A stretch of 64,000 bases of DNA from Apoda limacodes (taxonomy: Eukaryota > Arthropoda > Insecta > Lepidoptera > Limacodidae), in the NCBI GenBank assembly GCA_946406115.1, contig OX291553.1, forward strand, positions 3,229,001-3,293,000. The letters run 5' to 3'. Both the position numbers and the translations under genes were made by a program. This document shows, piece after piece, positions 39,501 to 50,280 of the stretch. Numbering within the stretch: position 1 is the stretch's first letter; every line of letters begins with the position of its first letter. The notes under the pieces were generated by a model. The model was not told the DNA's origin, did no database searches, and was given only the letters and a program-made list of their open reading frames with translations.

Positions 39501-42500
39501 CTGCCCGCGCTGCACGACTCAAGAGTGCTCTTCTACGTCAACAACCTACAGACACTCTTCAGCGCTGAACAACTCTTCCACTCGGAGACATCAAAGGTTA
39601 CTTACTAACTTATTATCGATTCAAGTATGGTAGAAATATACCACGTACTGTATCGAACATCATTGTTACATGCTTCAAAAGATAAAGTACTTGTGGTTAG
39701 GTCCTTTCAATAGTAGTTAAATAAGACAGTGGGCTGTATAGGTACTGTTTAATATAATAATTCGTGGATTTATAAATCGAATACAATTTGGCAAGCGTCG
39801 ATCACGATCAGCGAAACGGAAGTTGCTGTTTTTTCTTTTATTAGTTTTGTTGCCAGCGTTGCCACAGGTTACCAGTATTTGTTGCTAGACAACTTGTAAT
39901 TATGGTATTGTGATAATGTGATGCGCTATTTATACGAAACAGAACAAGGGCTGATTTAGATGTTGATCAAAAGTTGATGTTTAATAAATATACAGTTCAT
40001 TTCACATTTCACATGCTTGACGTGATAGTCTCAGTAAGAGGATATCTATGAAATCATTAGTTCAAAAGTAGGATTTAAATCTAAAAATTACGAAAACACT
40101 CCTTTTGCAAGTTTAATCCAAGACAAGGTGACCTGGCAAACGCTCGCGTAACCGATTTTAGCGTTAAAATTCTGTGATCTGAGGTTTGTATCGAAGTAGT
40201 TTACCTTCAGCTCTAGGCTTCTAAATAGTTATTAATTAGCTCCTTATGAACCCTTATACATAATGTACTATTAATCCTGTGCACTCTCTCTTGCTCCTGG
40301 TTCTTTTACATTAACAAAGCTCGTATTGCAATTTACCGAATCTTGTTTCTTTTCAGGTATACGCGGAACTGGAGGCCATAACAGATAAGCTCGCGACAGA
40401 GTGTCAGCGAGGGTCCTACAGCAAGAAGTCCATTGGCAATAATATCTCTCTTATCTCCTCCCCAAAGACCAACACGCTCAACTCCCACAACGGAAACGGA
40501 AATGCCGCCTCGCCGACTAACAGCGTGCAAAGTTAGTATTATACAGAACAATATATACCTACATATAAGGTGACAGTAAATTAGGTATTTGGCGGATCGA
40601 TTCTGTATTTCTTAGGTAAGATATAAAAATTGTTGATTTGCCGAAAAATAATTAGTGACAAGCTAAAATAGAAACGTAAGTATGTGTCATAAAAATTAAA
40701 AAAAAAAAGACAATAAACAAAAATTTAAAGCAAAAGGTTTAAACAAAACCGATTTTACAAATTTTGTCACAAGTATTGTTTTCGTGCTAAATACTATAAC
40801 ATTTGATTTGCTTGTTTGCTGTCAAGTATTGATTTAGTCAACTTGTCAAAGCTACTGTATGGTTTGATTGTTTTTTAATTCGTAATAATGTGATTTTGAC
40901 TAACAAAACTAGGTAAGTAGGTATATATTGTTAATTTTAATGCTGAATTAAAAATCCAATCTTCACATATATAATTTGATTTACGGTTTTCGGGGTTTCT
41001 AGGTTATAAAATGCGCGTGTACAAACACTGAGTCACATAAGTATTTAAAGGTTAATATAGTTCATACCCATATTTAATGAGTTATTAAATGAGTAAACTT
41101 AAATAATTATACCTATTATTGCAATTTTTTCTCACATTTTTATTACTTAAAAAAATTAGAATTTCTGTTCCTGGTTCAAATGAAAACTAATTGGTGAACG
41201 CAAGATAACGCATGCGCGGTGAGGACTCAATAGGCTGCTATCTGAACAGATGACCAAAGAACTTAAAGATCTTTGATGCAAATCCTTTTTTTTTTCTGGA
41301 CAGTAAACGCGACCACATTTTAAGTAAAAACTAGATACCAAACATTCTTTGTTTTAAAATTGATCATAGGATATTTAAAAATTAATATCTTTTTTCTGTG
41401 CTAAGGCAATTATAATATAGAACAAAGAAATGCAAACAGTATCTAAGCTCAGATTATAATTAAAACTCAGGTATTGTTTAAATTATTCAATTTTATATGC
41501 ATGCCAACAAACTTGTTCCAAGCTTAGTTACTGTTTGTAAGTTTGTCGTGTGTCGGGCGCTTGCGCTTCCGCTCGATTGTCCGTATGTGTGTGTATTGTG
41601 TGTGCATGTGTTTGAGTGTGTACGTTGTGTGTAGCGCCCCCCTCCCCCGCGCTAAACGGCAACGACTCTCCCCCGTCGCCCCCCGCGCGGAACCACGACC
41701 CCGCGCCGTCCCCCGCGCCCGCCCCAGTCAACGGAGACCGAGTCGACTCGCCGGACAAGAAGGTCGAGGAACTGTATGATATACCTGTCGGTAAGTGTAC
41801 TTGGTATTAAGGATAGGGAACAAGGTGTACTGCGAAATGTCGGTGACAGGATAGGCTTATTAAATTCCTAATTAGATTGCATTCAAAAATCAAGACTTTT
41901 TTAAATTGCAAAGTTTTATATTTAAGTCTAATTGAATTAAAATTGACTTTGGTATTACCAGCGAGCTCTAGGTAAAGTAAAATATAAAGTAATTTATTTT
42001 AGTCTGCCTTGGAAACAGTTGGAAACATCGAAACAGGTTGTGATTACTTAGTAAAGAATAAAAATAATCTGGAATGTATGTAGTCTACAATGGAATTTAA
42101 GTTAAAAAAAGACTTTTATTAACTTTGAATGGCATTCCTGGCCGTAGCCGTGTAAGTCATATGCACTTGAGATAAAATATTCAGAAATGGATCTTCAGAC
42201 ATCCGTATTTTTTTTTGGTTAGCAATATTTACTTACCTAATTTCACTTTACTTAATAAATAACCGGTTTCTTATAGAGAATGCACTACATTTTAAAATAA
42301 AATATATTCAAGCGATTTTTGGTATTTTTATTACGTTGTAAAGTAGACATGTAACCATTAAGTATGGAATGAAATAACAGGCAAATGCCCCTTTTAGCTC
42401 TTTTTTTTTTTAAGTTTTCGATGACTTTAAAACACCGGCTGTATCTCACTGATGACACCCAGATCTCGGCCTTGAGCCTAAGAATTGTTTATGGTTTATT

Positions 42501-45500
42501 CGCATAAACCTGAGATTTCTCAAAACCTCAAAAAAAGAAACAAGGTGGTGCCGTCCTGCTGGAACCACATGTCGTCCAGATCCATGTCACAATAACTCGC
42601 GTTATTAAGTGCCTGTATCGAATGCCGTTCACAGTTTCGTTTACATCAGCAATGTTTTGAAGAGACCGACCAGTACATCGACGCAAAAGACTCACTGTCG
42701 ATAATCGACCCTGTACCTTCGCATTTTTTGACCACTTTTCGAGTTATTGACACATTAGGTGCACTTTCTCGACCGAAATTTCGCGAAGTTTGCAAGTGGC
42801 ATCAGCGAGCGAGGAAAGTTCACCATTTATGTAATGGGTTTTCACAATGATAACGTGTTTTGCTTTTGTGTAACATTCCATTTTTAATAATCGGAACAGT
42901 CATCGGTGACAGCTGATATATTTCAAAGTTGCCACTTGCACCAAAAAATAAATAACTCAAAATTTAAATAGTGCACTCTTATTGATATATATATATAAAT
43001 AGATGTAACCCATATCTTCAAAATTATTCTGTCATGTCGATCTCGTGTGAATTATTTTGTCCCTTCCAACTTCTGTAGCATTCGAGGCGCGGTACAGCAG
43101 TCGCGGTATGATTAAAGTCAGATTTTTTTTTTACTAGCGCCATATAATGATTTCCTTAGGAACAATTAATATTGAATTTACTCCACCAAAAAGACATGTT
43201 TCTTGTATAGACATTTGGGGACCCCGCTCTAATATTTATAATGTTTATTTTGTTTTTTTATTATTAAAGTAAAAAGATTCATTTCATTTATTCATTCAAG
43301 ATATTCGCCGGAATACCACATATTCTGTGCAGTCAACCTGTGGCTCAAAATATAGGTGGGACAAACGGACATACATGCATTGGCTCTCTATTGTCACGAA
43401 ATCATAAAAACCGTGTAGCTGATGTCCAATAAAAGTTCTATCTCTTTGGTATGTGCTAGTGAAGCGCTTGACTTTGCTCTTGTAGTGTATCTTGAAATTG
43501 GTTTTTGTTTTGGCGAACTCATAGCTAGCTAGACCCAATTGTAATGCTAAACGAACGCAAGACCTGGCTTATTATGTTATGTTTGACACTACAACTAATT
43601 TGGATTGCAGTTTTATTCTATCCAATTTTGGTGAAGTGTTACAAGTTTCCATTTTACTTGACGTGTTTGCTGATTTGTTGCTTTACTATTCATGCCCTAT
43701 TCAAATCTAGATGAACATTTTAAATTTGTTATTACATCAGTTTGACAAAAAGTGAATGTAGATGTCCTCTGTATATATCCATAGCTCCCCCATATCATGA
43801 AGGTTTGAACGGGGCATTTTAATAACATGTTTTAACCTCTGTTTCACGACATCGAGTGTCATCTTACTGACATTATTTTTCGTTTGTACATTAACATAGT
43901 AATATTTTTATTCAATCACTATAGTGAACGTCATATATCATGACATGTATACTTCAACTGTCTAGTATTTGTCAGTCGATGTCGTGTAGAATGCGATGGA
44001 CTAGGGAACCAATTCTACACAATGATCCCAGGGTCGACACCTAACGAGAAGTCGAATGGTAGTCCGGAGGAAAAGAGACAAGTAGATGTAGAGAATAACG
44101 AGACAGAACAGAAAGAGAAACAAAACGACACCAAGAGTGAAGACGTTTACGACATTCCAGTTGGTAAGTTGGTATTCAAAAAATGAAAATCGTTGAGGTA
44201 CTCCACAAGTGGTCTGTATCAAGCTGATGATGACTTCTGACTCCCCAGAGATATAAACTCATACATTATTTTATTCATATGTACTTGAGTAGATACACGC
44301 ATCATCACAAGCGTGTCTAGGGCTGAGTTCACAAACTTACTCTACTAACTGATTTGTACAAAACATTGCTATCAGTGTAAGCCGGGTTATTTCTAGTTGG
44401 GTTTATGAACGAGCCCATAGAAGGTGTTTCGAGGCTTAAAACCCTACATTTAATAATTAACAAATAACAATTATAAGTAAATTTTGCAGAAAAAGGTATA
44501 TGTATCAAATTAATAATCTTGTTCATGTATGCATGGAAGCACGTTTTGTGTGATTTTTTTTATGTTTATTTACTATTACTTATAATTAATGTTATCTGAC
44601 ATCAGCTTTGAACGTTTTAATATTTGCAAGCCTTTGAAAACTCAAACTAATAACCTTAAAAGCAGTTAAATATAGATAAAGAATGTTTTTTTTAATCAGT
44701 CATTCAACGAAGCTTTAATTACTCGTATGTATTTTTTTTTATGAATGCCAAATAGTATTTTTCCTGAAATTTTGCATTTAAATTCATAATAAGTTGATAC
44801 GAAAATGAGTTCAAATATCACCAGTCTTACTCTCTTACATTTTAAATATTTTATGTATTAATAAAGTACAACTGACAAATTTATATTTTTAGTTAAAAAT
44901 CTCTAGGTATAATATCCAGACTAAGAAGTTATTAATGAGCTACTATTTATATATTTTAAATGTTTCCACCTACGTTACCTAGTGAAAACTGTTGGCATAT
45001 TAAAATAAAAATTGATTTGTTTTAATTCTACCGCAATAATAACTTTGTCTAAATAATTCATATCATACAATATAGATTTAATGACTTTGTCAATGAGATA
45101 TGTTAGATGTAAAGCAGCAGATACTTGATATTAACAACAAATTGCACACGAACTAAACGTACTGCGGCTGCGTAATATATACCTAAGTGCGGCGCAGTGT
45201 CATAGTACAAATTAATAAGTAGAATACTAAAAAATCATCACACAAGCGTATCTATTTCGTATCACTTAACTAAACACCGCTATCCGTACGTACACCGATG
45301 CGAACTCATTGCAATCTCTGTGCTTTATCAAGTGAGATCTATGTACGAGTGTGCGTACAGATATCGCTATCTGGCTAGTGCCTGTGTGACGCAAAATCGG
45401 TACACTTGTAAGATGATATTTATATTATATTATTTATATTATGGTAGTGAGACATAATATGAGCGGGGTGCTTACCGTGATTAATTGAAGAGAGCTCCAA

Positions 45501-47561
45501 CTCCCGATAATATTTCGATAATTTTGCAAGCACTATGATCACAGGATGGTTCTTACAAACAGCATCGAAAGCTCATCAGGAGCTCAAATCTTCAGTTACC
45601 ACGGTAAGAACCTTGTTAATATTATGTTTTAATATTGATATAAACCATGAATCTTTAAAACAATACTATGGTAGATTTATCAAAAATGTTCACAATATAA
45701 ATACGTACAGAACGTCTACTCTAATGTACTTTTTAATTATGTACCACGGCCGCGCGTTACAGTGACGCGATAGTCACAACATCCTGTTTGTTGTAAATCC
45801 TTTGTTTGCCGTACGCGTACGTGAAGTATTCGTACAAAGAGACAGTTTGTTTGTAGTTGTCCTTCTGTACCTATTTATTTAGTGGTACCGTAGTATTGAC
45901 ATAAAGCCTCTGGTCCGGTGTGTGCGCGAACAGGGGCGACGCTGTCGGGCCTGCCCGCGGGCGTGCTGTACCGCGTGCGCGCGACGTATCGGTACACGCG
46001 CGAGGACGGCGACGAGCTCAGCTTCGACGTCGGTGACGTCATCCGCGTCGTCGAATACGACGACCCCGACGAACAGGTTACACTCACTGTACAATTTACC
46101 CATCCTTTCATACTTGTTAGGAATATTTGCACATTTTACGGGAATTTCATGCTTTCTTGTGTATTTTTGGGTGTCCTGAATAAAAATATGATATAAAAGA
46201 AGAAATCTTATCTGCAATAATTGTGTCAATATTGAAGTTAGATTTACATATGAAAGACTGGGTAGTAGGCTTATTGGGAACCACGGCCTCTTTGGACGTT
46301 CGTAAATTCGATACCGCGATTAAATGTATGTCAAAAAAAGCAGCTAGGGTGAGTCTGACCAGGGCACCGAGAGTTTCGCACCACTAGATAATTCACGAAA
46401 CCGACTCGCAGGTGACCGGTTTTTCGTTATTTGTTGTATAGAGTTTCGGAAATTTTAATACTACTAATTTAAGTTTAAAGCTAAGTTTGAAGCTTCTATA
46501 TAGTACCGTTTTGACGGAAGAGCAATAACAACAAAAAAACACGTATTTTACGCCTTATCCTTGCCCTTGCCCTTTTTCTCAGTAACGCGTGAAGGTATCA
46601 AGTTAAAATTAATATAAAATACTTAGATCTACGGTCCCTTAAAGCTGTAAAAAAATCAAGACTCTAAGTCAACGCAATAAAAAAATACAGCCCAAAATAC
46701 GGACAATTTTGTCGCATATTTTGGCAGTCACAAATAAATCAGAATCTATGGTGTACTTCCCGTTGTCCTAAAATCATAAAATTTGACAAGAAGCAAGGTC
46801 TTCTTACATCACAAATATGGGGAAAATCCGGAATTTATTAATTTGCAATTAGAACACATAAAAAAAAATGTTTGTCTGTCAAAACCCTTTTACTCAATAA
46901 CGCGTGGAGGTATCAAGTTGAAATTAATATCAAATACTAAAGTAGACTTTAAATTTAAATGCAATAAAGAAATATGCCCAAAATACGGTAATTTTTGTCG
47001 CATATTGTGACACAAATAGATGAAAACCTGTGGGGTACTTCCCGTTGACCTTATAAAATTTGGCAAGAAGCAAGATCACAAATATAGGAAAAACTCCAAA
47101 AACTAATTATAAACCTGTGATACTTGATCGCATGATCGACGAACTATCTACATATAAATTGTATGGAACTTTCGGTGCGCGAGCCAGACTCGCACTTGGC
47201 CGGTTTTTTTACTTCTTTTTCAACTTTTTACCCTAACCACTCGGGACTATAAGACTCGGGAATAATTTTCATTGGTGACCTCATTTATCGGAATCGGTCC
47301 AGCCGTTTAGGCTACAAGAGGTCACAATAGAACAGACATACCCACATACGTACGTGCGAAAAACATTACCCTACTTTTGGGTCAGTCGGGTGCGTTACAG
47401 GCCCAAGAGTTATCTACAATTAACACATAATATATTGAAATAGCGTATACATTTTATATAATATTTTTTTCAACTTCTAGGAGGAAGGCTGGCTAATGGG
47501 CATAAAGGAGACAACCAACGAGAAGGGAATGTTCCCCGCGAATTTTACGCGGCCGATATGA
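36420..47561 (+). CDS. Amph: Amphiphysin (BAR-SH3 membrane-remodelling protein), 5' incomplete
   Basis: Nine GT-AG exons join in one frame: 36420-36555, 37218-37408, 37802-37906, 39426-39596, 40357-40531, 41635-41790, 44032-44163, 45934-46076, 47481-47561 (1290 nt, 429 residues plus stop). Residues 1 to about 225 form the BAR domain (LGKVDRT, RLQKEFNNYIRCIR, SGWSGHDLL, LGDQVLIPLNTYT, YDSQRHSFQSLQAN, REQLEEARRTYE). The BAR domain dimerises and binds or tubulates membranes. A Ser/Pro-rich linker with two YDIPVG motifs follows, then a C-terminal SH3 domain (residues about 360-429; DGDELSF, EEGWLMG, GMFPANFT). In Drosophila, Amph is required for muscle T-tubule organisation. The first about 22-25 residues are missing because exon 1 was not found. 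The linker exons are all phase 1, so alternative skipping would keep the frame. Confidence 0.93.
37218..37408 (+). CDS. Amph: Amph exon: BAR domain
   Basis: The acceptor is TTTCCAG and the donor GTCAGT. The split codon G|CT restores Ala, followed by VQTASKTLMEAITEVYESGW, MEMLWQDFSHKLGDQVLIPL and NTYTNQFPEVR. It leaves in phase 0. Confidence 0.92.
37802..37906 (+). CDS. Amph: Amph exon: BAR domain
   Basis: There are 35 codons, phase 0 to 0, between TTTCCAG and GTACTC. They encode KKIEKRGRKLVDYDSQRHSF and SLQANATKRRDDVK, the basic BAR segment that contacts acidic membranes. Confidence 0.92.
37907..39425. other. Amph intron, 1.5 kb
   Basis: AT-rich, with no additional exon or clear mobile element recognised. 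Confidence 0.5.
39426..39596 (+). CDS. Amph: Amph exon: BAR domain
   Basis: There are 57 codons in phase 0 between TTGACAG and GTTACT. They encode VTRGREQLEEARRTYEVLNS, ELHDELPALHDSRVLFYV and NNLQTLFSAEQLFHSETSK. This is the most GC-rich BAR exon, with G/C-ending codons unlike its AT-rich introns. Confidence 0.93.
40357..40531 (+). CDS. Amph: Amph exon: end of BAR domain and start of linker
   Basis: The acceptor is TTTTCAG; the donor is GTTAGT after AACAGCGTGCAAA. It encodes VYAELEAITDKLATECQRGS, completing the last BAR helix. A Ser/Asn/Lys-rich linker then begins. It exits in phase 1. Confidence 0.9.
40532..41634. other. Amph intron, 1.1 kb
   Basis: AT-rich. It contains a dispersed repeat around 41181-41250 and ends in a TG-rich stretch before the acceptor. 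Confidence 0.45.
41181..41250 (+). repeat. Dispersed repeat, copy 1 (related copy at 51.0 kb)
   Basis: AAAACTAATTGGTGAACGC, TAACGCATGCGCGGTGAGG and ACTCAATAGGC line up with 50992-51050 with few differences. The two copies are in the same orientation. The element type is unknown. Confidence 0.5.
41635..41790 (+). CDS. Amph: Amph linker cassette exon 1 (Pro-rich, ends in YDIPVG)
   Basis: The acceptor is GTGTAG after a TG-rich tract and the donor is GTAAGT. It is 156 nt, phase 1 to 1, so it can be skipped without a frameshift. It encodes PPSPALNGNDSPPSPPARNH, a Pro/Ala repeat, then SPDKKVEELYDIPVG. The acceptor has TG-rich rather than pyrimidine-rich sequence in front, suggesting weak or regulated splicing. 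Confidence 0.82.
41791..44031. other. Amph intron, 2.2 kb
   Basis: Holds a decayed mariner-type transposase (42535-42881). Otherwise AT-rich, with no extra exon recognised. Confidence 0.45.
42535..42881 (-). pseudogene. Decayed mariner/IS630-type transposase fragment
   Basis: On the - strand an ATG at 42881 opens MECYTKAKHVIIVKTHYING, the N-terminal helix-turn-helix of mariner-related transposases, and hits a stop after about 45 codons. Further along, in shifting frames, are KVVKKCEGTGSIIDS, NETVNGIRYRHLI and DLDDMWFQQDGTT. The last is the conserved WFQQDGA catalytic-core motif. The central part with the first catalytic aspartate and everything after the QQDG motif are deleted. No terminal repeats were located. 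Confidence 0.7.
44032..44163 (+). CDS. Amph: Amph linker cassette exon 2 (acidic/charged, ends in YDIPVG)
   Basis: It is 132 nt, phase 1 to 1, with acceptor ATGATCCCAG and donor GTAAGT. It encodes GSTPNEKSNGSPEEKRQVDV and a Glu/Gln/Lys/Asn-rich run, ending SEDVYDIPVG. Like the preceding exon it is a symmetric cassette and ends in the same six residues. Confidence 0.85.
44164..45933. other. Amph intron, 1.8 kb
   Basis: No additional in-frame exon. A short exon-like stretch at 45546-45604 was examined and rejected because it would break the frame. Confidence 0.45.
45934..46076 (+). CDS. Amph: Amph exon: first half of SH3 domain
   Basis: The acceptor is GCGAACAG and the donor GTTACA. The split codon G|GG gives Gly, then ATLSGLPAGVLYRVRATYRY, TREDGDELSFDVGDVIR and VVEYDDPDEQ. 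It carries the ALYDY-like strand and the acidic RT loop that contacts Pro-rich ligands. Confidence 0.93.
46077..47480. other. Amph last intron, repeat-filled
   Basis: 1.4 kb, largely occupied by a dispersed repeat in tandem duplicate (46300-47210). No extra exon. Confidence 0.5.
46300..47210. repeat. Dispersed non-coding repeat with internal tandem duplication
   Basis: Two diverged tandem copies are seen, about 46571-46855 and 46886-47160. They share CAGTAACGCGTGAAGGTATC, CAAAATACGG, TTTTGTCGCATATT and TACTTCCCGTTGNCCT. The second copy runs into CGGTGCGCGAG, CAGACTCGCACTTGGCCGG and a T-run at 47172-47208. A decayed version of that terminal motif lies at 46360-46425, and related ends occur at 63240-63295. 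I regard it as a dispersed lepidopteran (Helitron-like) repeat; the class is inferred. Confidence 0.6.
47481..47561 (+). CDS. Amph: Amph last coding exon: end of SH3 domain and stop
   Basis: The acceptor is CTTCTAG. It encodes EEGWLMGIKETTNEKGMFPA then NFTRPI and TGA. The SH3 Trp (EEGW), the Pro-Asn-Phe pocket and the short TRPI end are typical of insect amphiphysins. Confidence 0.95.
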   Translation, partial: EEGWLMGIKETTNEKGMFPANFTRPI

Positions 47562-50280
47562 GTTGTGACGTCACACATCAGCTGTGCGATACATAGTTCA
47601 GCTTAGCTCGCACTGGACGATGAGCCTAACGCTCGATATATCACGTCTTCGGGTTTATTCACGAATGACGACCCGAATATAACAGATTTAACCGATTACG
47701 AAGTGTTTTGCGCATTCTTATTATTAATTTAAATAACAAACAGAATGCTCATCAGACTTCACGTGTTTGTAGATTTTATTTAGTTGTTGAATATTAAAGA
47801 TTTATAGATTATTTATTATTTTATGTTGTTTACAACGAATATTATCGTCGGTCCGATGATTGATTATCAATATTTACCGTTTCGTATACAAGATGTATTG
47901 TAGGGAAGATGTCGTCAGTATCGGTACGGTACGGTGTAGGGTCAAATCGTATATTCAAATTTATTTATTTAAAACATTTTTTTAGAATATTTTCAATATT
48001 AATACTTTAAATAAATGTTTCTACAAGTGTACTGTATAGTATAGTTCTGATTATGACCATAATCAAAAAAAGTCTCGAATTATTTAATCTGACACAATTC
48101 TAAACTGCTCATTGGTCTGGTCACACTCGCGTGTTGAGGACACGCTGCGAACAAAATGTACTTTTTTACATTTCCACTGCATTTCGTTCTTATTCTTATA
48201 ATTTTAAAGTGAAGTGTAAGAGAGATGGAGAAATTGAAAAAAAATAGTGTGTACTTAGAATTTAAACATGTCTTCCCAATTTTATAGATTACATGTGCAA
48301 AATTTTATAGTATAAAAATGTATAAAAGGTTTAACATACATTTAATTTTCTTTTAATCTATTGCTCACACTTTGCTATGTTATTTTTTTGCATTTCGAAA
48401 AAAATCTATTGTAATATGTGTTGTTCTAATAATTATGTGCCACTGTCAACTTTGCTGTCATTTCGTTTTAACTTTATTGTGTAAGTGTCACTGTATTATA
48501 CATTATATTTTTAGTTTTGTTGATACATTTATTTGTTAATTCAATTATTGTAACATAGTCTATAATTTATTAAATAATCGTGCCCCCTCCAGCTAGACTA
48601 CCCTTATAGGGGTTTTGCTTTGTTCGATTGTGAATATATGGAGTAAGTGTAAGAAATCAATATTTTAGAATATTATTTGGTTATCGAGCATCTGCGGAGG
48701 CTGATATATAAGTGTTTGAGATACATCGATACGATGTTTTGATGGCCTAAATATATATTTAACTACTTATGTTTGGATTGCAAGTAAACTGTCGTAACTA
48801 GAATATATTTGAACCATTTTGTTTATAACTTTCGTTAGTCTGAATACTAATATTGATTATTTTGTTTTAAGAAAGCTTTGTATTAACAATAAGCCGGTTA
48901 GTCGTTAATCAATTGCAATTCAGAAGAAGTTTTTATGCATTTTTTAATGTCCAAGTATTATTAAACTACTTAAATGGAAAATTATTGTTTAAAATCTACA
49001 TTTTGTTAATGCAATTAAAATTGGAATACGACCCGTATTATGTTCAAAATCGCGTCCAGGAATTATGATATTATTAACGCCTGTGTCAAAAACGGTGCTT
49101 TAAAATCTGTACATAATTTTTACCCCATATTTTAGAGTAAGAAATATTCGAATCATGTGTTCTATATACCAACTATACAATGCATATATATACAGGTTTA
49201 TCACGATTTTTTTTAACGAATATAAAACGGTTTTGTAACTGACACAGCAGCGATGTCTTAATAAAACAAAACGAGGAATACATACATTATTTGGTTAGCT
49301 TTACTTCTATGCTATTTTTCGTTTTGTTTTTTTTTTTCACAATCTTCAAAACCGGCAGGGTAACATTTGAAACCTATTTCAGTCGCAAAATCCTACGGGG
49401 ATCGAGAAATATACAAATTGATAGGTTTAACATTGTTGTAGCGCTGAATAACGTTTTCGAAATCGACAATATGTAAGTACATCTGAATAGACTTTTAAAT
49501 TCGTTTTAATATTTTCTTTTCTAATTATTGTAACTCATTAATTCTTCACTTTCTCAAACCTAAGTCCAATTTAAATCTCAACACAATTTGGTTGTAGAGT
49601 ACCGGTAAATATCGAATTGATTCTTGCCATAGAACCCTGTTACCCTGCAGACGTCTTAGAATTGGTAATGACGAGGTCTGACGACAGACATTGCCAAAAG
49701 ACCGGCGCCTTGTCAGTGCATTTGGCTCCGGAAGCGTAATAAGAGCTAGGCAATGAGACTTAAACACGATGTATAACATTTTCAAGTATCGTGCTCGTCA
49801 ATTTTGTCTTAATTCTTAGAACACTTAGTTGAAAGTGTCTTTAATGTCTCCAATATTTCTTAATAAAAGTTTGTGAACTAGTTTTCGCAAAAAATCTTTT
49901 TCTCGTGTTGATAATAATTATATGGCATGGGTGATAATGGAAACTGTCTGCAATTAACTTAGAATTGTACAGAAATTGCTGCTGAAGTCAGACAAATCAG
50001 ATTGTCCTGTTATGTAAGCGGGACGCGCCTCCCGCCCCCTTACTCGGGCCGGTATCAAGGTCTGGTTCCGAGACGATGTATTGCTTGCTTGCTTCTCTAA
50101 ATATATAGATTAATGATGTTAACCAGCAATGAACTCGAAATCAGACGAGAGACCGACTCGAGTCAAGTCGTTTAGGTTTGGGCGGTGAAGGGAGTGCAGA
50201 GCCACAGTGCCATGATGGTCGCGGAGTTATCTTATAAGATTGTTAGGACTTGTACAGTATTTACAACTGAAATAAAATGT
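47562..50280 (+). other. Amph 3' UTR and downstream region; possible polyadenylation site at 50271
   Basis: After the TGA there is 2.7 kb of AT-rich DNA without a recognised gene. AATAAA hexamers are frequent. The one at about 50271 (GAAATAAAATG), followed closely by a GT-rich stretch, is the best-looking distal poly(A) site. An earlier AATAAA near 48010 is an alternative. The UTR end is a guess. Confidence 0.3.

Noticed and set aside
41528..41779. Overlapping frames on both strands at the Pro-rich Amph exon
   Set aside because: They are shadows of exon 41635-41790, which is fixed by phase and by the YDIPVG ending.
45546..45604. Exon-like stretch between CACAG and GTAAGA in the Amph intron
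   Set aside because: It is 59 nt and enters in phase 1 but leaves in phase 0. It would break the frame into the SH3 exon, whereas direct joining of 44163 to 45934 keeps it.
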